The notes under the pieces are model-generated. The model searched no databases. It was not told where the DNA came from and saw nothing but the letters and a program-made list of their open reading frames with translations. A DNA stretch of 54,951 bases, from NCBI GenBank assembly GCA_013298165.1, contig JAAFJU010000017.1, positions 1 to 54,951 on the forward strand, given 5' to 3'. Both the position numbers and the translations under genes were made by a program. Within the stretch, counting starts at the first letter, position 1. Every line of letters begins with the position of its first letter. This DNA is from Synechococcales cyanobacterium bin31.maxbin.ball.101. Its GTDB lineage: Bacteria; Cyanobacteriota; Cyanobacteriia; Leptolyngbyales; Leptolyngbyaceae. Shown here one piece after another: positions 49,832-54,951 of the stretch.

Positions 49832-50046
49832 GAACTCATGCCTCCAGAGATATTGTGTAAGTCACACTGCGACAATCTTGATGTTTTCTTATACCAAATC
49901 CAACAATGAATGCAACATATTCTGGCGACCCGCCCCCCAGCCCCCTTTCTTAGATGCCCGAAGGGCTATATTCTGGGGGAGCCAGAGCTAGATTCAGTTT
50001 TCGGTCCCCCCAGAATTGGGGGTTAGGGGGCAAGTATTGTTGGGTA
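49832..50046. repeat. Intergenic region rich in palindromic CCCCC repeats
   Basis: Near 49927-49947 there is a C-rich block (GCCCCCCAGCCCCCTTT), and at 50007-50022 CCCCCAGAATTGGGGG with GGTTAGGGGG behind it. The 50007-50022 core is the reverse complement of the repeat inside the methyltransferase gene at 8382-8397. No gene is seen. Confidence 0.65.
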
Positions 50047-50916
50047 TCACGATCGTCCCTTCTTCTCCGTCAACTCATTCAAACCCTCACCCAGCAGCGA
50101 CAACCCAATCACCGTCAACGTAATCGCCAACCCTGGAAACAATGCCGTCCACCAAATGCCACCCGTAGACAATCCATTCAATGCTTCTTTAAGATCATGA
50201 CCCCATTCCGGTGTCTCTTCCGGCAACCCCAACCCCAAAAAGCCCAACCCACCCAAGGTCAAAATTGCATCCGACAAATTCAGCGCTAAAATCACAGGCA
50301 CACTCTGAATCACATTCAATAATAAATACTTACTCAAAATCCGCCAAGTACTCGCCCCCATCGCCTGCGCTGCCTCAACGTAAACCTCAGTCTTAACGCT
50401 AATGGTTTGGTTTCTCACCACGCGGTAGTACTGAGGAATGTATACGATCGCCAATGCGATCGCCGCATTCAACACCCCACGCCCCAACACAAACGACAAC
50501 GTCACCGACAACAGCAAACTCGGCAACGTATAAATCGTATCCATTACAAATAGAATCACACGATCGAGCTTACCCCCAAGATAACCACTGACCATCCCTA
50601 AAGGAACCCCAAACACAACGCTCAGCACAGTAGATAAAACAACCACCTGCAACGCAGCCGGAATCCCAAAAATCGTCCGCGAAAACACGTCATACCCCAA
50701 TCTCGTCGTCCCAAACCAATGGGCCGCAGAAGGAGCTTCCTGTGCCGCATTGTTGAGGAACTCGGTGGGGTCTTGGAGTAAGCCGATCGCCTGAAGCAAC
50801 GGAGCCACGATCGCCAACAGCACCACAAAGGCCGTCATCGCAACCCCCACCCACATAAACTTCAGGGAAAGGCTTGTGGTTTTGGTCTTGGTGGGAGCGA
50901 TGAACTGAACAGCCAT
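50047..50916 (-). CDS. ABC transporter permease, DppC/OppC type
   Basis: A 289-residue inner-membrane permease with about six helices. An N-terminal OppC-N segment (MWVGVAMTAFVVLLAIVAPL) is followed by FGTTRLGYDVFSRTIFG, the family's periplasmic stretch. The cytoplasmic EAA loop is VEAAQAMGASTWRILSKYLL. GFLGLGLPEETPEWG is the conserved loop near the end. It should import oligopeptides, dipeptides or nickel with a partner permease and ATPase, but none of the partners is in the window, so the gene is isolated. Confidence 0.88.
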   Translation of the reverse strand: MAVQFIAPTKTKTTSLSLKFMWVGVAMTAFVVLLAIVAPLLQAIGLLQDPTEFLNNAAQEAPSAAHWFGTTRLGYDVFSRTIFGIPAALQVVVLSTVLSVVFGVPLGMVSGYLGGKLDRVILFVMDTIYTLPSLLLSVTLSFVLGRGVLNAAIALAIVYIPQYYRVVRNQTISVKTEVYVEAAQAMGASTWRILSKYLLLNVIQSVPVILALNLSDAILTLGGLGFLGLGLPEETPEWGHDLKEALNGLSTGGIWWTALFPGLAITLTVIGLSLLGEGLNELTEKKGRS

Positions 50917-50954
50917 GGTGATATGCCAAAAAGTAGTGGTTTAGGTCAAACGGT

Positions 50955-52349
50955 CTAAACGTAGGTCTCGATCGTCTCCCGATACAGACTCTTCGGCTTC
51001 ACACCCATTAACTCCGCCACTTTGTCTTTGTTCTTGAAGAACTGAATGGTCGGAGTCCCCACCACACCCGCTGATTCAGCAATCTCAGGATCTTCTGTCA
51101 CATCAATCTCAATGTAATGCATCCGTCCATCAAATTCATCCACCACCTTACTCAAAATCGGACTCAAACTATGACAAGGCCCACAGGTCGGGGATGAATA
51201 TTTCACCATGATTAGCCGATCGGTTTCATGATAGAGCTTACGAAGCGCGAAGCCTCCCACGTATCGTGTCGCAGTGACATCAAAGTTTGCAGAGGTCGTG
51301 ACAACTTTGGTTTCAGTTTTTGTTTCAGCTTTGGCTTCCGGTTTAGATTCTTCAGCGATCGCCCCAGTATTCTCAGCCTGATGAAACTCGATTTCCAATC
51401 CATTCATCGACAAATAGCGTTCTGCTAGAAGCGCCGCCGCACAGCCCGTTCCCGCCGCCGTAATTGCCTGACGGTACTCGTGATCTTGGACATCGCCCGC
51501 CGCGTAGACACCTTCGACATTGGTCTTCACCGTGCCAATTTGCGGCACAATATAGCCCGTTTCATCGAGGTCCAATTGACCTTTGAAAATTCCCGTATTC
51601 GGACTATGACCGATCGCATAGAACAAGCCCTTCGCCGAAATGTCCCGAGTCTCTTGCGTCAACCGATCGCGTACCTTTACGCCTGTGAGGAATCCACTTT
51701 CCCCAAAGACATCCACCGCTTCCGTATTCCAATGCACCGTGATTTTAGGATTGTTCAACACGCGATCCTGCATGGCCTTACTTGCCCGCAACTTATCACC
51801 TCGCACCAGCATATGAACGTGGGTGCCATACTTGGTCAAATACACCGCCTCTTCCGCCGCCGTATCACCACCGCCAATGATCACCAAAGGCGCATTTTTA
51901 AACAAAGGCGATGCCCCGTCACAAATGGCACAAGCCGACATTCCCGAATTCCAATATTGCGTCTCGCTGGGCAATCCGAGTCGTTTTGCAGTGGCTCCGG
52001 TGGCGATGATAATGCTGTTGGCGCGGACCGTACGATCGGTGGATGTCACCACAAAAGGCCGCTGAGACAAATCGACCGACACGACATCTTCCGTATGCAA
52101 TTCCGCACCCCAGCGCGCGGCCTGAGCCTTCATGCGCACCATCAACTCGGGCCCCGTAATCCCCTCAGGGAAACCCGGGAAATTCTCCACTTCTGTCGTC
52201 GTCATCAACTGACCACCCGGCACGCCACCCGCCTGCTGACCCTCAAACATCAGCGGCTTCAAATTCGCCCGCCCCGCATAAATCGCCGCCGTATATCCCG
52301 CAGGACCGGATCCAATAATGACAACATTTTCTACAGCGTTTTCCATCAT
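50955..52349 (-). CDS. NADPH-thioredoxin reductase C (NTRC)
   Basis: A 464-residue fusion. Residues 1-315 are a low-molecular-weight thioredoxin reductase: [20 protein letters not shown] (FAD), CAIC with Cys140 and Cys143, and [10 protein letters not shown] (NADPH). A charged Glu/Lys/Thr-rich linker of about 40 residues ([13 protein letters not shown]) leads to a thioredoxin domain with CGPC at Cys389-Cys392. The fusion is the NTRC type of cyanobacteria and plastids, which reduces 2-Cys peroxiredoxin and related targets using NADPH. Avoid the name ntrC, which is used for the nitrogen regulator. Confidence 0.93.
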   Translation of the reverse strand: MMENAVENVVIIGSGPAGYTAAIYAGRANLKPLMFEGQQAGGVPGGQLMTTTEVENFPGFPEGITGPELMVRMKAQAARWGAELHTEDVVSVDLSQRPFVVTSTDRTVRANSIIIATGATAKRLGLPSETQYWNSGMSACAICDGASPLFKNAPLVIIGGGDTAAEEAVYLTKYGTHVHMLVRGDKLRASKAMQDRVLNNPKITVHWNTEAVDVFGESGFLTGVKVRDRLTQETRDISAKGLFYAIGHSPNTGIFKGQLDLDETGYIVPQIGTVKTNVEGVYAAGDVQDHEYRQAITAAGTGCAAALLAERYLSMNGLEIEFHQAENTGAIAEESKPEAKAETKTETKVVTTSANFDVTATRYVGGFALRKLYHETDRLIMVKYSSPTCGPCHSLSPILSKVVDEFDGRMHYIEIDVTEDPEIAESAGVVGTPTIQFFKNKDKVAELMGVKPKSLYRETIETYV

Positions 52350-52434
52350 GGCGTTTAGTGGCGAAAAGATAAGGTGGGCAGTTCAGAATTAGAGCTAAAG
52401 TCATAACGACTTCGCTTTTATAGTTTATCAGAAA

Positions 52435-53415
52435 CTACAGGGATTGGTCTTCAGATTTTGGCAGCACCGGATCAACCAGAGGCCGATCGCAGGGACATTC
52501 CGCATAGGCCATTTTCGCACGCAAAAAGACGAATTCTTCGCGCTGTTCGACTTCTGCAATTCCCAAGAATTCTTCCTGCTGCGTTTTGGGGTTCAGCCAT
52601 CGTGCTCGACAGACTTGGCCGATCGGAAAAACCTCCCCAAAGGGTAACTCCGGCGGCGAGATCTTCTGACCATTACACCAGCGCCAAGTCTGTTCATCGT
52701 TCAGGATCACTGACGGATGATGCAGTAACGGCTGCTCCACGGCGGTTAACGCCAGGGTTTGGTCCGCCACAGCCGCTTCGATCGCCTCAAAGGTCAGACT
52801 ATTGGCCAGATTAAATCCACTGCTATGGGTCCGCGTCAACCCTGCCAATGTCGCCCCTGTCCCCAGCGCCGCACCCAAATCCCGCGCGATCGATCGAATA
52901 TAGGTCCCACCGCCACAGCGAATATATAAATCCATCTCTGGAAAGTCTCCCGCCCGCCACCCTGTTACGCGGATTTCAAACACTTCCACTGTCCGCATCG
53001 GCACCTCCACCGCCTGACCCGCCCTCGCCAGCTCATACAGCCGCTTCCCATCCACCTGAATCGCACTAAAGGCAGGCGGAATCTGGTCAATCGTCCCGAC
53101 AAACTTCGTCAATTTCTCGATCGCTTGGACCACCGTCACTTCAGGACAAGCCTGCTGCGTCAACACTTCCCCTTCGAGATCATCCGTTGCCGTGGTGACA
53201 CCGAACCGGACGATCGCCTGATACGCCTTTGACGACGGTAAAAACTGCAACAGCCTGGTTGCCCGCCCGATCGCCACAGGCAATACCCCATCCGCCATCG
53301 GATCAAGGGTCCCCGCATGACCAATTTTTTTGGTCTTCAATAGCCGACGCAGCTTCGCCACACAGTCATGGGACGTAAACCCCAGCGGCTTATGAAGATT
53401 GAGAAATCCGTCCAT
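52435..53415 (-). CDS. truB: tRNA pseudouridine-55 synthase
   Basis: A 326-residue enzyme that makes pseudouridine 55 in the T-loop of tRNA. MDGFLNLHKPLGFTSHDCVA, IGHAGTLDPMADGVLPVAIG (catalytic Asp in GTLDP) and CGGGTYIRSIARDLGAALG are canonical. The C-terminus carries a PUA-like tail. I chose the ATG at 53415 because the family starts at MDGFLN or close to it; a GTG 27 bases out is in frame. It is divergent from the site-2 protease gene. Confidence 0.93.
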   Translation of the reverse strand: MDGFLNLHKPLGFTSHDCVAKLRRLLKTKKIGHAGTLDPMADGVLPVAIGRATRLLQFLPSSKAYQAIVRFGVTTATDDLEGEVLTQQACPEVTVVQAIEKLTKFVGTIDQIPPAFSAIQVDGKRLYELARAGQAVEVPMRTVEVFEIRVTGWRAGDFPEMDLYIRCGGGTYIRSIARDLGAALGTGATLAGLTRTHSSGFNLANSLTFEAIEAAVADQTLALTAVEQPLLHHPSVILNDEQTWRWCNGQKISPPELPFGEVFPIGQVCRARWLNPKTQQEEFLGIAEVEQREEFVFLRAKMAYAECPCDRPLVDPVLPKSEDQSL

Positions 53416-53549
53416 GGTCTTAGGAAACTCTATAATTTGCACAATATTTATGATTGTTTCACTGTAAAGTCAGCTTAGATCATTAAAGGTCGCCCCTATC
53501 TCTAAACAGTCCCCCTTTAAACAGTTTTCCAGGAGAAGACCCATCCCCC

Positions 53550-54185
53550 ATGCAAAATCTTTTCATCAATCAACTGTTTAAAGATCCCATCTTCTTCTTT
53601 CGCTACATCGTCATTATCATTATCTCGATCGTGATCCACGAACTCGCCCATGGCGTTGCAGCCATCTCCCAAGGCGATGACACGCCTAAAGTTCAGGGCC
53701 ACATGACCCCAGACCCGATCGTTCACATGGGCTGGACTTCGATTATTTTCTTATTTTTCTCTGGTATGGCTTGGGGTTTGATGCCTGTGAACCCTGACAA
53801 ATTTCGCCACGAACGCTGGAGTGACATCCTCGTTTCTGCGGCGGGTCCACTGTCGAACTTAGTCTTGGGGACGATCGCCTCACTCCTCGCGGTCGCCACA
53901 GTTCAAAGTGGATCAAAACTGTTCAGTCTGGAGTTTTGTCTCCTCGCGGCTCAGGTCAATTTTTCGCTCTTTGCACTGAATTTGCTCCCGGTGCCACCCT
54001 TGGATGGATTCAGCGTTTTTAGCAACATCTTCCCTAAATTCAAACAAGCCGTTACCCCTGAAATCAGCTTATTTTTGCTCTTCGTTCTCTTCAGCGTTCC
54101 GGCTGTCGGTGCTTGTATTAGTTGGTTTGCTCGAACGATGGTCAATGCGATCGTCATGCCCTTAACGGGCGTGAGCTTGGGCTAG
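53550..54185 (+). CDS. Site-2-protease-family membrane metalloprotease
   Basis: A 211-residue integral-membrane protein. HELAH at residues 30-34 is the zinc-binding H-E-x-x-H, and NLLPVPPLDGF near residue 150 supplies the third ligand of the S2P fold. There are about five helices (RYIVIIIISIVIHELAHGVA, WTSIIFLFFSGMAWGLM, and more). It has no PDZ domain or CBS domain, so it is the short, core-only form common in cyanobacteria. The target is unknown. It is divergent from truB. Confidence 0.88.
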   Translation: MQNLFINQLFKDPIFFFRYIVIIIISIVIHELAHGVAAISQGDDTPKVQGHMTPDPIVHMGWTSIIFLFFSGMAWGLMPVNPDKFRHERWSDILVSAAGPLSNLVLGTIASLLAVATVQSGSKLFSLEFCLLAAQVNFSLFALNLLPVPPLDGFSVFSNIFPKFKQAVTPEISLFLLFVLFSVPAVGACISWFARTMVNAIVMPLTGVSLG

Positions 54186-54190
54186 GTGCC

Positions 54191-54951
54191 TTAAACCCTT
54201 ATGCCTGCATTTTTTAAGGCATCCAGGGCTTCATCGACGGTTTTGAGGCGACGGGTTAGGTTGGTTTCGGTCAATTGGTGTAGCCATGCGGTGAATTCGG
54301 GACTGACCTGGGCGCAACTGAGATCGTAATAGCCATTTTTACGGGGCAGATCCGTGGGAGATTTGCCCGTTAACATCGAGATCAGTGTGATCCCTAAGCT
54401 ATAAATATCCGACCCCAACACCGTCCGACCGCTAAACTGCTCTGGGGGCATGTAGCCATAGGTGCCAACGATCGTGAAATTGACGGTTTCCTGACTCTTC
54501 AAGGTCTTCACCGAGCCAAAGTCCACCAAATGAGGCCGACGATCTTGGCCCAGGACAATGCTGCTGGGCTTCAAATCCCGATGCAAAATCGGCGGAGTAT
54601 GGCTGTGAAGGTGAGCCAAGATTTTGAGAAGGATCACGCCCATTTTTTGAGTTTCGACCTCGGTAAAGGTGCGGCCCTGGTCCAGAATTTTTTGCAGGGA
54701 TGTTCCGGGAACGTAGGACTGGACCAAAGCGATCGCCCGTGCGGTCGGCAACGACTGTTCAAAATATTCCAAAAATTTCGGCACACAGGGATGATTAATC
54801 CGCTGCAGCGTCTCCACCTCACGTCCAAACAGTTTGAGATCCTCCGGGTCCAGCTCATCATCCACAAACAGCAACTTCACCACCACCACTTGACCTGTGA
54901 CGATGTCCTTAGCCCGCAACGTCCAACGACCTGCCTGCTTACCGAGTTGTT
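54191..54951 (-). CDS. Serine/threonine protein kinase, N-terminus beyond the window
   Basis: The frame is open to the right edge, so the N-terminus lies outside. The visible part has the beta3-strand region (VVVVKLLF), GREVETLQRINHPCVPKFLE, ILHRDLKPSSIVLG (catalytic loop), LVDFGSVKTLKSQ (DFG), GTYGYMPPEQ (activation segment end) and SDIYSLGITLISMLTGKSPT. This is the Hanks-type PknB-like fold. The C-terminus ends soon after the kinase core and has no sensor domain in view. Phosphorylated targets could include FHA proteins, such as the PBP at 46-48 kb; this is only inference. Confidence 0.9.
   Translation of the reverse strand, partial: QLGKQAGRWTLRAKDIVTGQVVVVKLLFVDDELDPEDLKLFGREVETLQRINHPCVPKFLEYFEQSLPTARAIALVQSYVPGTSLQKILDQGRTFTEVETQKMGVILLKILAHLHSHTPPILHRDLKPSSIVLGQDRRPHLVDFGSVKTLKSQETVNFTIVGTYGYMPPEQFSGRTVLGSDIYSLGITLISMLTGKSPTDLPRKNGYYDLSCAQVSPEFTAWLHQLTETNLTRRLKTVDEALDALKNAGIRV

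Noticed and set aside
51480-52358. Plus-strand frame of 292 codons over the NTRC gene
   Set aside because: NTRC on the minus strand is a clear enzyme; the other frame is a shadow rich in Arg and His.
1-54951. tRNA, rRNA, transposase, integrase or origin features
   Set aside because: I saw no cloverleaf with the T-loop consensus, no IS ends with a transposase, and no phage genes.

Overview
The window looks like a chromosomal segment of a cyanobacterium. The HIP1 octamer GCGATCGC and its GATCG core are scattered throughout, in genes and between them. The housekeeping genes also fit: an obgE next to a dihydrouridine synthase, an FHA-penicillin-binding-protein fusion, a menG/ubiE methyltransferase, an NADPH thioredoxin reductase of the fused NTRC type, and rpsP with a KH-domain gene and phoH nearby. 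The many TPR-CHAT, NACHT, DUF4351, Uma2 and small toxin-antitoxin genes are typical of large-genome cyanobacteria. I cannot name the genus. I found no tRNA, rRNA, CRISPR array, transposase or prophage.

Layout. 1-3.5 kb: a TPR-CHAT gene cut by the window edge, then a DUF4351 nuclease-like gene. 3.6-8.7 kb: core genes (dus, obgE, a membrane protein, a class A beta-lactamase-fold protein, a TrmJ/SpoU-type RNA methyltransferase). 8.9-22.8 kb: an accessory island with a broken YefM-YoeB pair, a membrane-anchored NACHT STAND ATPase, several small toxin-antitoxin-like pairs, decayed gene tails, an exported DUF3352-TPR protein, an ankyrin protein and two PD-(D/E)XK-like proteins. 22.9-24.7 kb: three small membrane-protein genes of unknown role. 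24.8-34.8 kb: two exported TPR-CHAT proteins and an exported orthocaspase on one strand, with a DUF4351 protein between the two CHAT genes. 34.8-44 kb: mixed genes (methyltransferase, split pentapeptide-repeat membrane protein, two Uma2 proteins, phoH, khpA, rpsP, a phosphodiesterase, an acyltransferase). 44.1-48.4 kb: DUF445, ubiE and FHA-PBP. 48.4-50 kb: gene remnants and palindromic repeats. 50-55 kb: an ABC permease, NTRC, truB, a site-2 protease and a partial Ser/Thr kinase.

How the genes may work together. The strongest theme is caspase-like proteolysis (three CHAT proteins, one orthocaspase) and STAND signalling (one NACHT protein and two orphan tails resembling NACHT C-terminal domains), with many nuclease-like and toxin-antitoxin genes around them. 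The 24.8-34.8 kb block is the best candidate for an undescribed system: two tandem-TPR sensors, each ending in a His/Cys CHAT protease domain, followed by a caspase-fold protein. All three carry export signals, so the cascade would act outside the cytoplasm. This is inference from order and domains. The second theme is decay: at least seven gene remnants (yoeB, two copies of a TPR-like tail, two NACHT-type tails, a Uma2 copy, a retropepsin tail) lie beside intact relatives or partners, and dispersed palindromic repeats sit between genes and once inside the methyltransferase gene.
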